Assembly: GCF_009208735.1 (NCBI RefSeq)
Contig: NZ_WFLJ01000018.1
Location: forward strand, 101,488 to 165,487
Direction: 5' to 3'
Origin: Janthinobacterium rivuli
GTDB lineage: Bacteria; Pseudomonadota; Gammaproteobacteria; Burkholderiales; Burkholderiaceae_D
Length of the DNA: 64,000 nt
Shown: positions 56,243-64,000 of the stretch, one piece after another
How the letters are laid out: each line of letters begins with the position of its first letter
Position numbering within the stretch: the stretch's first letter is position 1
Notes under the pieces: model-generated
The model's input: the letters and a program-made list of their open reading frames with translations, nothing else
Told to the model about the DNA's origin: nothing
Databases searched by the model: none
Program-made: the position numbers and the translations under genes

Positions 56243-56372
56243 TTTTATCCTGGAGCGCGAGGCTCCAATGTCCATGAGTCCGCGGCGCGGGTACATGCCC
56301 TTGCCGTCGCTTATATGCGTGCTGCTGACGGCAGCCGCGCCCCGTGCCGGGGGCGCAGCTGCCGAAGAGTGC

Positions 56373-57395
56373 TTAGTTTGTTTTTGTTACCTTGCTCAGG
56401 TGACGCGGCGCATCCGGATCCATGCCGCGCGCGGCCGACAGTTTCGCCGCCATCACGTAGAAGGACTGGATGGCGACGATCGGGTCGAGGTCCGGCGTGG
56501 CCGCCACGGGCAGGGTCAGGTCGCGCTCGGCCACGTCGGCGGGGGCCGCCAGCAAGACCTTGGCGCCGCGCCCGCGCATTTCCGTGGCCAGTTGCAGCAG
56601 GCCGGCCTGGGTCGGGCCGCGCGTGGCGAAAATGAGCAGCGGGTAGCCGTCTTCGATCAGCGCCATCGGGCCATGCTTGATTTCGGCGCCGCTGAAGGCT
56701 TCCGCCTGCAGGGCCGAGGTTTCCTTGAATTTCAGCGCCGCTTCCAGCGCCACGGGGAAGCTGATGCCGCGCCCCACGACCATGATGTTGCGGGCCGGCG
56801 CCAGCACGTCGATGGCGGGCGACCAGTCGACGCGGGTCGCTTCGAGCAGCGCTTCGGGCAGCGCTTCCAGGCCCGCCTGCAGCTCGGGGTCGTTCTGCCA
56901 CTGGGCCACCATGCGCGCGCCGGCGACCAGGCTGGTGATGAAGCTCTTGGTGGCGGCGACGCTTTGCTCCTTGCCGGCGCGCAGGGGCATGGCCCATTCG
57001 GCGGCGTGCGCCAGCGGCGAATCGATGTCGTTGACGAGGGCCACGGTGGTGGCGCCGCCGTCGCGGAAGTAGCGGATCGGCTCGACCACGTCCGGGCTCT
57101 GGCCCGATTGCGAGATCGAGATGGCCAGCGTGTCGCGCGTCACCAGCGGCGACTTGTTCAAGGTCACCAGCGACATCGGCAGGGAGGCGACGACGCGGCC
57201 CAGGCGCGCCATGATCAGGTAGGCGACGTAGTTGCAGGCGTGGTCGGAGCTGCCGCGCGCGATGGTCAGCGCGGTCGAGAACGAGGTGCTCCTCAATTTG
57301 CGGCCCAGTTCCGCGTAGCGTTCCGTGTCGCTGGCCAGTTGCAGGGCGACGCATTCGGCGGCGGAAATGGCTTCTTTAAGCATCATTGAGGTCAC
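56373..57395 (-). CDS. nagB-II: SIS-domain glucosamine-6-phosphate deaminase
   Basis: The 340-residue protein has two SIS domains (~35-175, ~205-330) with LTIARGSSDHACNYVAYLI, SISQSGQSPDVVEPI and FSGAEIKHGPMALIEDG, like the isomerase half of GlmS without the glutaminase. Such NagB-II enzymes, known from Shewanella, convert GlcN-6-P to fructose-6-P plus ammonia and replace classical NagB. GTG at 57395 is the likely start: GAAGGAG lies six bases upstream; it overlaps nagA by 20 bases. ATG 57386 is an alternative. Confidence 0.9.
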   Translation of the reverse strand: MTSMMLKEAISAAECVALQLASDTERYAELGRKLRSTSFSTALTIARGSSDHACNYVAYLIMARLGRVVASLPMSLVTLNKSPLVTRDTLAISISQSGQSPDVVEPIRYFRDGGATTVALVNDIDSPLAHAAEWAMPLRAGKEQSVAATKSFITSLVAGARMVAQWQNDPELQAGLEALPEALLEATRVDWSPAIDVLAPARNIMVVGRGISFPVALEAALKFKETSALQAEAFSGAEIKHGPMALIEDGYPLLIFATRGPTQAGLLQLATEMRGRGAKVLLAAPADVAERDLTLPVAATPDLDPIVAIQSFYVMAAKLSAARGMDPDAPRHLSKVTKTN

Positions 57396-58488
57396 AGATT
57401 TCTCCTTCTATATACACAGCTTTGAGTTTGAGATCGCGATCGAGTACCACCAGATCGGCGTAAGTACCGGGGGCCAGCCGGCCGCGTTCTTCCAGGCCCA
57501 GGTAATCGGCGGCGTTCGTCGACACGCGCTTGGACGCGTCGGCCAGGTCCAGTCCCAGTCCCACCAGGTTGCGCAGCGCCTGGTCCAGGGTCAGGGTGCT
57601 GCCCGCCAGGGTGCCGTCGGGCAGGCGCACGCCGCCCATGCATTTCTGCACGGCGTGGCGGCCCAGCATGTATTCGCCGTCCGGCATGCCGGTGGCGGCG
57701 GTGGAATCGGTGACGCAGTACAGGCGCGGGATGGCGCGCAGGGCCACCTTGATGGCGCCCGGATGCACGTGCAGCAGGTCCGGTATCAGTTCGGCGTATT
57801 CGGCGTGCGCCAGGGCGGCGCCGACCATGCCAGGTTCGCGGTGATGCAAGCCGCTCATGGCGTTGAACAAATGCGTGAAACCCATGGCGCCGTGTTCCAG
57901 CGCGGCCACGCCGTCTTCATAGGAACCGAGCGTGTGGCCGATCTGCACGCGCACGCCGGCGTCGGCCAGGGCGCGCACCAGGTCCAGGTGGCCGGCGATT
58001 TCCGGCGCCACGGTGATGACGCGCAGCCTGGCCAGCGTTTGCAGGCGCTCGATTTCGGCCAGGGTGGCGGCGCGCGCGTAGTTCGGCTGCGCCCCCAGCT
58101 TGCCGGAATTGATGTACGGGCCTTCCAGGTGGGCGCCCAGCACGCGCGCCGTGTTCGGGCGGCGATTGTTGGCGGCGATGCCGATGGCCGTCAAGGCCAT
58201 GTCGATGTCTTCCGGCGGCGCCGTCATGGTGGTGGCCAGCAGGCTGGTGGTGCCGTGGCGCGCGTGGATGGCCGCGATGGTGTAGACGGCTTCGCCGCCT
58301 TCCATGATGTCCTTGCCGGCGCCGCCATGCACGTGCAGGTCGATGAAGCCGGGCAGGATGTAATCGTCGCCGTTGCCGGAAGGGTGGCTGGAACTGCCCT
58401 CGATGCTGTCGATTCTTTCGCCGAAGGCGATGGCGCCGTGGATCCAGCCGCCGGGGGTAAGGATATTGCCTTTGATAGTGCTGCTCAT
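57376..58488 (-). CDS. nagA: N-acetylglucosamine-6-phosphate deacetylase
   Basis: The 370-residue amidohydrolase hydrolyses GlcNAc-6-P to GlcN-6-P and acetate. It has the metal-binding FIDLHVHGGAGKD (His52, His54), HLEGPYIN, IGHTLGSYEDG, GFTHLFNAMSGLHHREPG, and the catalytic Asp in CVTDSTAATGMPDG. It overlaps both neighbours: its start overlaps the GntR stop by four bases and its end overlaps the nagB-II start by 20. Confidence 0.96.
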   Translation of the reverse strand: MSSTIKGNILTPGGWIHGAIAFGERIDSIEGSSSHPSGNGDDYILPGFIDLHVHGGAGKDIMEGGEAVYTIAAIHARHGTTSLLATTMTAPPEDIDMALTAIGIAANNRRPNTARVLGAHLEGPYINSGKLGAQPNYARAATLAEIERLQTLARLRVITVAPEIAGHLDLVRALADAGVRVQIGHTLGSYEDGVAALEHGAMGFTHLFNAMSGLHHREPGMVGAALAHAEYAELIPDLLHVHPGAIKVALRAIPRLYCVTDSTAATGMPDGEYMLGRHAVQKCMGGVRLPDGTLAGSTLTLDQALRNLVGLGLDLADASKRVSTNAADYLGLEERGRLAPGTYADLVVLDRDLKLKAVYIEGEICDLNDA

Positions 58489-59219
58489 CTGCGCGACTCC
58501 GCTACGAATTCATAATAATCACTGCGGCAATACGAGTGGGTCAGTTCCACCGCCGCGCCGTTGTCGAGATAACTGACACGGGTGATGTGCAGCATGGCTT
58601 CACCCGTCTTGATATTGGCCAGCTTGGCCTGTTCCGCCGTGGCGTTGACGGCGCGGATATGCTGCAGCGCGCGCATCGGGATGGTGCCGCGCGACTCCAG
58701 GTAGCCGTACAGCGAATCGGTCACCTGCTGCGGGTCCGGCATGTACAGCGCGGGGATGGTGGTCGTTTCGATCGCCATCACCACTTCGTCGGCCGTGCGC
58801 AGGCGGCGCAGGCGCGCCACCGGCATGTGCGGCGACAGTCCCAGCGACAGCAGTTCCAGCGGCGCGGCCGAGCCGATGTCGCGCTGCAGCCAGCGCGAGC
58901 CGGCCGTGAAGCCCCGCTGGCGCAATTCTTCCGAAAAGCTCGTCAGGCGCGACAGCGGCTGTTCCAGCTTGGGCGTGATGTAGGTGCCCGAGCCGCGCTT
59001 GCGCGTCAGCATGCCGCGGTCGCACAGCATGTCGATGGCCTTGCGCGCCGTGACGCGCGAAATCTCGAGGATGTCCGACAGCACGCGCTCGGAAGGCAAG
59101 GCCTGGTTGGCGCGCCAGTCGCCGCTGGCGATACCGTCCGACAGCATGTTCGCCAGCTGCATGTAGAGCGGCGTGTCGCTGGCCGGATCGGGTTTGAAGG
59201 CGGACAGTTTGGCCAGCAT
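58485..59219 (-). CDS. GntR/HutC-family regulator of nag operon
   Basis: With ATG at 59219 (AGGAG eight bases upstream) the protein has 244 residues; ATG 59225 overlaps the kinase stop by ATGA. HTH at ~30-75 (LPSERVLSDILEISRVTARKAI) and UTRA at ~90-240 (RLTSFSEELRQRG, LHITRVSYLDNG). Probably binds GlcNAc-6-P or GlcN-6-P and represses the operon. Paralogue of the regulator at 43981-44721. Confidence 0.92.
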   Translation of the reverse strand: MLAKLSAFKPDPASDTPLYMQLANMLSDGIASGDWRANQALPSERVLSDILEISRVTARKAIDMLCDRGMLTRKRGSGTYITPKLEQPLSRLTSFSEELRQRGFTAGSRWLQRDIGSAAPLELLSLGLSPHMPVARLRRLRTADEVVMAIETTTIPALYMPDPQQVTDSLYGYLESRGTIPMRALQHIRAVNATAEQAKLANIKTGEAMLHITRVSYLDNGAAVELTHSYCRSDYYEFVAESRR

Positions 59220-59221
59220 GG

Positions 59222-60094
59222 TCATTGCTCCTGCAAGTGCTTGCGTATCAGGCGCAGGCCGCCTGCGGCCGAGTCGCCCTGTGCCGGCACGACCAGTTGC
59301 AACAGTGCCGCCGGCAGATAGCTCGACAAGGGCGCCGCCAGGCCGCCGCACAGGGCCACGGGCAGGGTGCCGGCCGGGTCGAGCGCTTTGGCGATGAGGG
59401 CGATCTGTTGGCCCGCGTCCATCAGGATGGTGCGCGCCACGGCATTGCTGGCCGCGTGCTCGAGCACCAGCCGCGCCAGTTGCGCGAAGTTGGTCTGGCT
59501 GGCGGCGGCCAGCCACACCTGCATGGCGTCGCGCTGGCCGCCGCAGGCGTCGATGAGGGCCGTGGCGAAGGCGCTGCCGGGCACGCGCCCGTCGACCACC
59601 TGCTGCGCGTGGTTGATGGCGCGCATGCCGATCCAGGCGCCGCCGGCCTCGTCGCCGGAGGGGAAGCCCCAGCCGCCCACTTCGTGGCGGCTGCCGTCCG
59701 CGTGCAGCACTTCGCCCACGCTGCCGGTACCGATGGCAACGATGGCGCCCGGCTGGCCAGCATGCGCGCCCAGCAGGGTGGTCAGGGCGTCCGATTCGAG
59801 CGCCACCAAGGCATAGCCGGGATTGTGTTCGATGAAGCTGGCGGCCCACTGCTTGTTGTGCACGCCGGCCAGGCCAAGGCCGATGGCCATGCGCTGCAGC
59901 GGCGGCTGTTCCAGGCCGGCGGCGCGGAAGGCCAGCGTGACGGCATGCGCCACGGACGTCCAGGCCCGTTCGATGCCCAGTCCCAGGCCGGATGGGCCGC
60001 TTTGTCCCTGCGCCAGTTCCTGGCCATCGGGGCGCGCCAGGCGTACGCGGGTACCGCTGCCCCCGCCGTCGACGCCGATTATGTATTCGATCAT
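59222..60094 (-). CDS. N-acetylglucosamine kinase, BadF/BadG-like
   Basis: The 290-residue protein starts MIEYIIGVDGGGSGTRVRLA, the phosphate-1 loop of the ASKHA/BadF ATPases. It contains AIGTGSVGEVLHADG (phosphate-2) and GFPSGDEAGGAWIGMRAI. BadF-like kinases at the head of nag operons phosphorylate free GlcNAc (or glucosamine) to GlcNAc-6-P, so import delivers free sugar and not a phosphorylated one, and no PTS gene is in the window. First gene of the operon. Confidence 0.9.
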   Translation of the reverse strand: MIEYIIGVDGGGSGTRVRLARPDGQELAQGQSGPSGLGLGIERAWTSVAHAVTLAFRAAGLEQPPLQRMAIGLGLAGVHNKQWAASFIEHNPGYALVALESDALTTLLGAHAGQPGAIVAIGTGSVGEVLHADGSRHEVGGWGFPSGDEAGGAWIGMRAINHAQQVVDGRVPGSAFATALIDACGGQRDAMQVWLAAASQTNFAQLARLVLEHAASNAVARTILMDAGQQIALIAKALDPAGTLPVALCGGLAAPLSSYLPAALLQLVVPAQGDSAAGGLRLIRKHLQEQ

Positions 60095-60400
60095 GTTGTG
60101 CAGTCCCGCGTTTGGTTGATTGCGCCTGTCTCGGTTCTTTTATTTGTCGGGCGGCGAAAAAGCTGAAGGCACTATATTGTCGCCCCGATGGCTTGTCAAC
60201 AGGTATTTAAGTGGTATTAACAAATGCGTTGCGCGCTGGCGCGCCATGCCCGAGCGTATGATTGCAAGTGATTGTTAATAAAGGAGTTTTTGTGTATCGT
60301 GAATGGTATTGAAATTGGCCTTGTTTAATGCCAATTTTTCGCGAGTGGTCTGCGCCGCGCGCGGTAGTGTTGCTTCCGCGCATGCTTGGCAAGGGGCGCC
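60095..60400. promoter_or_regulatory. nag operon promoter region
   Basis: A 306-base AT-rich gap. The element AGGTATTT-AAG-TGGTATTA (60201-60219) matches the TGGTATT-type sites before the TonB receptor and is a candidate GntR operator. The rest holds no gene that I can support; the region near 60240-60310 has long AT stretches that could carry divergent promoters. Confidence 0.6.
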
Positions 60401-60730
60401 ATGAAGAGTAAAGTCCGCCTTTTACATCTGAGTTGGAAGAGCATGATGAACGACAAGGCAGCAAAGAGCGAGTACTGGGACGACTGGCAGCAAGAGGCGC
60501 TGGCCGCTGGCGTGTCGGCGCCGCTGGCTGCGCTGGGCATGGAAATGATGCGCACGCACCGCAAGAACCGCTGGCCGAAGGATTTCCTGGGCCGCGAAAG
60601 CGATGGCCCGGTCATGATCGAAATGTGCCTGGAAGACGAGGCGGAAACGGAATTGTTCTTTATCGAGAACCTGTATCCCTACGATGCGGCGCTGATCGAA
60701 AAGACGCGCCGCCGTCTTTGCCTGCACTGA
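60401..60730 (+). CDS. Small hypothetical protein
   Basis: With ATG 60401 (AAGGGG six bases upstream) the product has 109 residues; ATG 60443 (MMNDKAAKSEYWDDW) gives 95. A soluble, helical protein not recognised: EYWDDWQQEALAAGVSAPLAAL, then KNRWPKDFLGRESDG and an acidic turn LEDEAETELFF. No signal or membrane segment. It is divergent from the nag operon but shows no link to it. Confidence 0.7.
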   Translation: MKSKVRLLHLSWKSMMNDKAAKSEYWDDWQQEALAAGVSAPLAALGMEMMRTHRKNRWPKDFLGRESDGPVMIEMCLEDEAETELFFIENLYPYDAALIEKTRRRLCLH

Positions 60731-60781
60731 TCGTGCGCTGATGCGTGACTGGAGCGGCCGCCTTGCGCGGCCGTTTTCACG

Positions 60782-61054
60782 TCAGCTACTGAACTTTTCG
60801 CTGCTGGCCCCCACGCGCACGCGCAGGCTCAGCAGCACGATGGCGACCAGCAGCAGCGACTGCGTGCTCGGTTCGTACGGCGCGGGCGCGCGCAGGCTGG
60901 CCTGCGGTGACTGGAAACTGGCCAGGCGCATAGCCAGGGTGGCGGGCGCCGCCGGGTAGGTGGCCGCCCGCATCGGTGGCGTGCCCGCCGCATGCGCGGT
61001 GCCAGCGGCCCAGAGCGACAGGGCCGCGCCCAGCAAGATCATCTTTCTCATCAT
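60782..61054 (-). CDS. Small secreted protein with PEP-CTERM-like tail
   Basis: The 90-residue product has a signal peptide (ILLGAALSLWAAGTAHA), a short spacer and a C-terminus PYEPSTQSLLLVAIVLLSLRVRVG, which looks like a degenerate PEP-CTERM sorting signal: a Pro-Ser/Thr motif, a hydrophobic helix and a basic end. A short acidic-free tail after the basic cluster is atypical. Function unknown; an ATG at 61117 would extend it without a leader. Confidence 0.55.
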   Translation of the reverse strand: MMRKMILLGAALSLWAAGTAHAAGTPPMRAATYPAAPATLAMRLASFQSPQASLRAPAPYEPSTQSLLLVAIVLLSLRVRVGASSEKFSS

Positions 61055-61361
61055 ATTGTCTGTTTCCGCCGAGGGCTGTACGTCGATGACACATGGCCCT
61101 GCCGTATGCCGGCCCATGTCCTGTCCCCAGTGTGTATGCTTGCCTTCAGTGCTGCTCTTGCGGCGCTGAAATGATATCTTTTTATAAATTGCGTGTATTA
61201 AAACATAATAAATTGAAAATGCATACGTCTTTTTGCAAATAAGCGCATGCGCAGTCTGTGCTAGCCGGGCGGGATCTATTGCACGGGGGAAAATGACGTG
61301 GCATTTTCATGGGGGAGTGTCATAATGGCCCAGGCATTTCCGCCCAGGTATGGAGTAGATG
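61055..61361. other. AT-rich intergenic region
   Basis: A 307-base gap between divergent small genes. It is notably AT-rich at 61170-61240 (ATAAAT, TAAAACATAATAAATT), likely promoters for one or both neighbours. No gene or clear repeat is seen. Confidence 0.5.
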
Positions 61362-61469
61362 ATGAGCAAGGCACAGGACAGCAAGAAAGAAGCCAAGAAG
61401 GAACCGGCCAAGACCATGAAGGAAAAGAAGGAAGCCAAGAAGGTCAAGAAAGAAGAGCGCAAGCGCTGA
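61362..61469 (+). CDS. 35-residue lysine-rich micro-protein
   Basis: A very short open frame begins ATG 61362 with GGAG at 61352-61355 six bases upstream and ends TGA 61467-61469, two bases before the next ATG. The product has 14 Lys and 2 Arg in 35 residues, in KEAKK-type repeats with alternating Glu (MSKAQDSKKEAKKEPAKTM and so on). It looks like a highly basic helical tail, akin to those of histone-like or AlgP-like proteins, but with nothing else. Spacing suggests co-translation with the following gene. Confidence 0.6.
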   Translation: MSKAQDSKKEAKKEPAKTMKEKKEAKKVKKEERKR

Positions 61470-61471
61470 TC

Positions 61472-61996
61472 ATGCCTCTGCGCCGTTCCTTGACGCGCCC
61501 GTGGCGTGCGCCGGCCCTGCTGGCGGCGTTCGCCCTGCTCGTCTTCGGTGCACCCGTGTCCGGCGTGCTGGCGCAGCAGAAGCCGCCGCCGTCCACGTTC
61601 GGGCAAGTGGTGGGCAATGCCGTGCTGTGCATCGACCAGATCGACAACAAGGCCTTCTATGCCTATCTGCTGACGGCTTTCGGCCCCGCCTACAAGCATG
61701 AAGGGGGCGCCTACTGGTTCCGCACGGATGCCACCTTGTGGGGCGCGCCGATTACCGACGTCATCGTCAGCGATGACACCAGTCCCCTCGTCTTCATGGG
61801 CGTGGTGGCGGATTCGACGCCGGAAAAGCTGGAACCGGCCATCCGCGGCGCCTCGGGCCTGCGCTTCAATAAGCTCGACAATTCCGCCTTTCCCGTCCGC
61901 GGTTCCGTGCCTGGCAGTAAAATCGTCTACTTCCGCAGCAAGGCGAAAGTCTATTGCGCCAAATACAAACCGTTGCCGCCCGCCCGCACCCGATGA
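61472..61996 (+). CDS. Secreted hypothetical protein
   Basis: The 174-residue protein has a signal peptide (RAPALLAAFALLVFGAPVSGVLAQ) and a compact domain with a Cys near both ends of the mature part (VLCIDQIDNKAFYAYLL, VYCAKYKPL), likely disulfide-joined. Middle contains GGAYWFRTDATLWGAPITD. Not recognised. ATG 61472 is two bases after the micro-protein stop and 52 bases before gspA. Confidence 0.75.
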   Translation: MPLRRSLTRPWRAPALLAAFALLVFGAPVSGVLAQQKPPPSTFGQVVGNAVLCIDQIDNKAFYAYLLTAFGPAYKHEGGAYWFRTDATLWGAPITDVIVSDDTSPLVFMGVVADSTPEKLEPAIRGASGLRFNKLDNSAFPVRGSVPGSKIVYFRSKAKVYCAKYKPLPPARTR

Positions 61997-62047
61997 AGGG
62001 TTCGGCTTGCCGCTGCGCATTTTGATCGTTTCATCCGCAGGGTCTCC

Positions 62048-63682
62048 ATGTACACGCATTATTTCCAGCTCAAGCAATCGCCGTTCTCGATCGCCCCCGA
62101 TCCGCGCTACCTGTTCATGAGCGAACGCCACCGCGAAGCGCTGGCGCACCTGCTGTATGGCGTGGGCAGCGGCGGCGGCTTCGTGCTGCTGACGGGAGAA
62201 ATCGGCGCCGGCAAGACCACCGTGTGCCGCTGCTTCATGGAACAGATTCCGGAAAATTGCCAGCTCGCCTACATCTTCAATCCGAAATTGTCCGTCGAGG
62301 AATTGCTGCTGTCGATCTGCGAGGAATTCCGCATCGCCCTGGCGCCCGGTGTGGCCAGCGTGAAAGGCTATGTCGACGCCATCAATGCGCACTTGCTGGC
62401 CAGCCACGCGCAGGGCAAGAACAATGTGCTGATCATCGACGAAGCGCAAAACCTGTCCGCCGCCGTGCTGGAGCAGTTGCGCCTGTTGACGAACCTGGAA
62501 ACGAGCGAACGCAAGTTGCTGCAGATCATACTCATCGGCCAGCCGGAATTGCGCGCCATGCTGGCCCGGCCGGAACTGGAGCAACTGGCGCAACGCGTGA
62601 TCGCCCGTTATCACCTGGGTTCGCTGTCGGCGGACGAGACGGCCAGCTATATCCGTCACCGCCTGGCCGTGGCGGGCAGCACGGCGCAGACGCCGTTCGC
62701 GCCCCGTTTGATGGCGCAAATTCACGCCATGAGCCACGGCGTGCCGCGCCGCATCAACCTGCTGTGCGATCGCGCGCTGCTGGGCGCTTACGTGGAAAAC
62801 CAGCCGCAGGTGACGCGCCAGATACTGCGCCGCGCCGCCGAGGAAGTGTTTGCGGAAGAGGGGAGGCCGGCGGCAGGACGGGGTCTGCGCTGGCCGCACG
62901 TGGCGGGCGGGGTGCTGGCCGGCGCCGTGGTCACGGCCGCGTTGGCCTGGCATTTCATGCCGCGCCCTTCCGCTGTGCCCGCTGTACCGGCCGTGGCCGC
63001 TTCGCAGCCGGCCGCGTCCGCCGTGGTGGCGGCCGCCGCATCCGTGCCCGCGCCGGCCAGCCTGCCGGACCGCAACGCCGTGCTGCGCCAGCTGGCCAGC
63101 CTGTGGGGCGAGCAGTTGCCGGCCGGTGACGCTTGCCAGGCCGGCGCCCGCGCCGGCTTGCGCTGCCTGCACAGCCGGGGCGGCATCGCCGAGCTGCGCG
63201 TGCTGGACCGTCCCGCCATGCTGGCCTTGCGCGATGCGGATGGGAATGAACAGCTGGCGCTGTTGACGCGCGTGCAGGACGAGAACGCCACCTTGATGCT
63301 GGACGGCAAGCAGCAAAGCTTGCCGCTGGCCCAGCTGGCGCAGCACAGCGATGGCAGTTTCACCACCTTCTGGCGCGCCCCGCGCGGCTGGCGCGACGAA
63401 GTGCCGCTGGGCGCCCGCGGCGCCGACGTGGACTGGCTGGGGCAGCGCCTGGCGCAACAGCAGGGCTTGCCTGCACCGGTCGCCAATCAGCCGCTCGACG
63501 CCGAGATGCAAGGCCTGCTGCGCGCTTTCCAGCAGCGCCAGAACCTGCGGGCCGATGGCCTGGCGGGCCCGAAAACATTCATACGCCTGATGCAACTGGG
63601 TGACAATTCGGAGCCGCGCCTGAGCAGCGCAGCTCCTGCCGTGGCGGCGCCCGCCGCGACGGCGATGGTGGTGGGGAAATAA
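62048..63682 (+). CDS. gspA: GspA/ExeA-like AAA+ ATPase with peptidoglycan-binding domain
   Basis: The 544-residue protein begins YTHYFQLKQSPFSIAPDPRYLF and has an AAA+ domain with Walker A GEIGAGKTTV (~50-59) and Walker B LIIDEAQNL (~128), one membrane helix near 283-303, and a C-terminal peptidoglycan-binding_1 domain (LLRAFQQRQNLRADGLAGP) near 490-520. ExeA/GspA forms a complex with GspB that rearranges peptidoglycan so that the type II secretin can assemble. gspB follows immediately. Confidence 0.94.
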   Translation: MYTHYFQLKQSPFSIAPDPRYLFMSERHREALAHLLYGVGSGGGFVLLTGEIGAGKTTVCRCFMEQIPENCQLAYIFNPKLSVEELLLSICEEFRIALAPGVASVKGYVDAINAHLLASHAQGKNNVLIIDEAQNLSAAVLEQLRLLTNLETSERKLLQIILIGQPELRAMLARPELEQLAQRVIARYHLGSLSADETASYIRHRLAVAGSTAQTPFAPRLMAQIHAMSHGVPRRINLLCDRALLGAYVENQPQVTRQILRRAAEEVFAEEGRPAAGRGLRWPHVAGGVLAGAVVTAALAWHFMPRPSAVPAVPAVAASQPAASAVVAAAASVPAPASLPDRNAVLRQLASLWGEQLPAGDACQAGARAGLRCLHSRGGIAELRVLDRPAMLALRDADGNEQLALLTRVQDENATLMLDGKQQSLPLAQLAQHSDGSFTTFWRAPRGWRDEVPLGARGADVDWLGQRLAQQQGLPAPVANQPLDAEMQGLLRAFQQRQNLRADGLAGPKTFIRLMQLGDNSEPRLSSAAPAVAAPAATAMVVGK

Positions 63683-63683
63683 G

Positions 63684-64000
63684 ATGTCCTACATACTTGA
63701 AGCACTGAAAAAATCGCAAGCGGAGCGCCAACTGGGCGAGTTGCCGTCGATCCACGCACCGCAAGTGCAGCTGCACGATGCCGCCGCATCCGGCGCGGCG
63801 CGGCGCGCGCCCGTCTGGCTGGCGCTGGGCGGCGTGACCGTGGCCGTGGCTGCCGCGTTGCTGCTGTGGCAGCCCTGGCAGGCGGCAGCCACGCCTGCGC
63901 CTGCTGTTGCCCCTGCCGTCGTGCTGGCCCAGGCCGTGCCCGCGCCGATGCCGATGCCAGCGCTGGCGCCGGCGCCAGCGCTGGCATCGGCATCGGCGCG
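63684..64000 (+). CDS. gspB: GspB-like secretin assembly protein, partial
   Basis: The visible 105 codons start MSYILEALKKSQAERQLGELP, the standard GspB N-terminus, with one membrane helix at ~46-65 (VWLALGGVTVAVAAALLLWQP), followed by an Ala/Pro-rich linker. The start is one base past the gspA stop. GspB anchors GspA and helps guide the secretin. The gene runs out of the window; the last 60 bases are a perfect palindrome. Confidence 0.9.
   Translation, partial: MSYILEALKKSQAERQLGELPSIHAPQVQLHDAAASGAARRAPVWLALGGVTVAVAAALLLWQPWQAAATPAPAVAPAVVLAQAVPAPMPMPALAPAPALASASA
63941..64000. repeat. Perfect 60-bp palindrome in gspB
   Basis: Bases 63941-63970 are the exact reverse complement of 63971-64000, with no loop. 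On the coding strand they code an Ala/Pro/Met/Ser-rich linker (APMPMPALAP... and its mirror). The element touches the window edge and may be longer. A hairpin this long would be unstable in replication, so it may be recent or an assembly artefact. Confidence 0.9.

Noticed and set aside
56243..56372. Additional small gene between nagB-II and the binding protein
   Set aside because: No open frame with ribosome site or codon bias; only a possible promoter.
61298..61471. Extended N-terminus of the secreted protein starting at 61298
   Set aside because: That frame has Gln/Glu/Gly low-complexity content and covers the micro-protein in another frame; ATG 61472 begins a proper signal peptide.

Overview
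The window is GC-rich bacterial chromosome, densely coded on both strands with short intergenic gaps. Gene content and protein character (LemA, PyrF, SbcB, GlnS, AlaS, an etfBA/acyl-CoA dehydrogenase block, rpsP-rimM-trmD-rplS, DUF3579 next to a CobD-like protein, a GspA/GspB pair and many TonB receptors) point to a betaproteobacterium of the Oxalobacteraceae, most likely Janthinobacterium or a close relative. That assignment is inference from protein resemblance; no rRNA or tRNA gene was recognised.

Layout. 1-10.1 kb: a TPM-like fragment, lemA, pyrF, sbcB, a DUF5610 protein, a diguanylate cyclase with a cyclic-nucleotide-binding-like domain, an HPF/RaiA-like protein, a DUF1345 membrane protein, an MFS exporter plus a 2Fe-2S flavin reductase, and an SDR protein. 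10.1-19 kb is more accessory: a small Cro-like HTH protein behind an AT-rich leader, a GRDP-like protein with a tandem-repeat tail, a CHASE histidine kinase, glnS, and an unrecognised cassette of a mini J-domain protein followed by three co-oriented unknown genes. 19-25 kb: LysR/MFS divergent pair, a LytS/LytTR two-component system and ugpQ. 25-27.7 kb: a ZnuD-like zinc receptor with a His-rich loop, divergent from a Fur/Zur regulator across a perfect 9-4-9 operator-like palindrome. 27.8-43.8 kb: alaS, a TusA-like gene, etfBA-acyl-CoA dehydrogenase, small envelope proteins, the rpsP-rimM-trmD-rplS operon, a Nudix CoA pyrophosphatase, a CobD/DUF3579 pair, CBS, AraC and Lnt-like genes.

44-60 kb is an amino-sugar (chitin-derived GlcNAc) utilisation region in two parts: a HutC-type GntR regulator divergent from a TonB receptor followed by a NagX-like acyltransferase-fold membrane protein; and a long minus-strand gene run: BadF-type kinase, second GntR, nagA, SIS-type nagB-II, ABC binding protein, two permeases, an AmpG-like MFS carrier and the ABC ATPase, mostly with overlapping or near-touching ends. 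Together they could take chito-oligosaccharides through the outer membrane, import them, phosphorylate GlcNAc, deacetylate it and deaminate it to fructose-6-phosphate. The window ends with a Lys-rich micro-protein, a secreted unknown, and gspA-gspB; gspB runs into a perfect 60-bp palindrome at the right edge.

Most promising unexplained items: the J-domain cassette (16.05-18.6 kb), the repeat-tailed GRDP-like protein (11.1-11.9 kb), the Lys-rich micro-ORF (61.36 kb), and the terminal palindrome.
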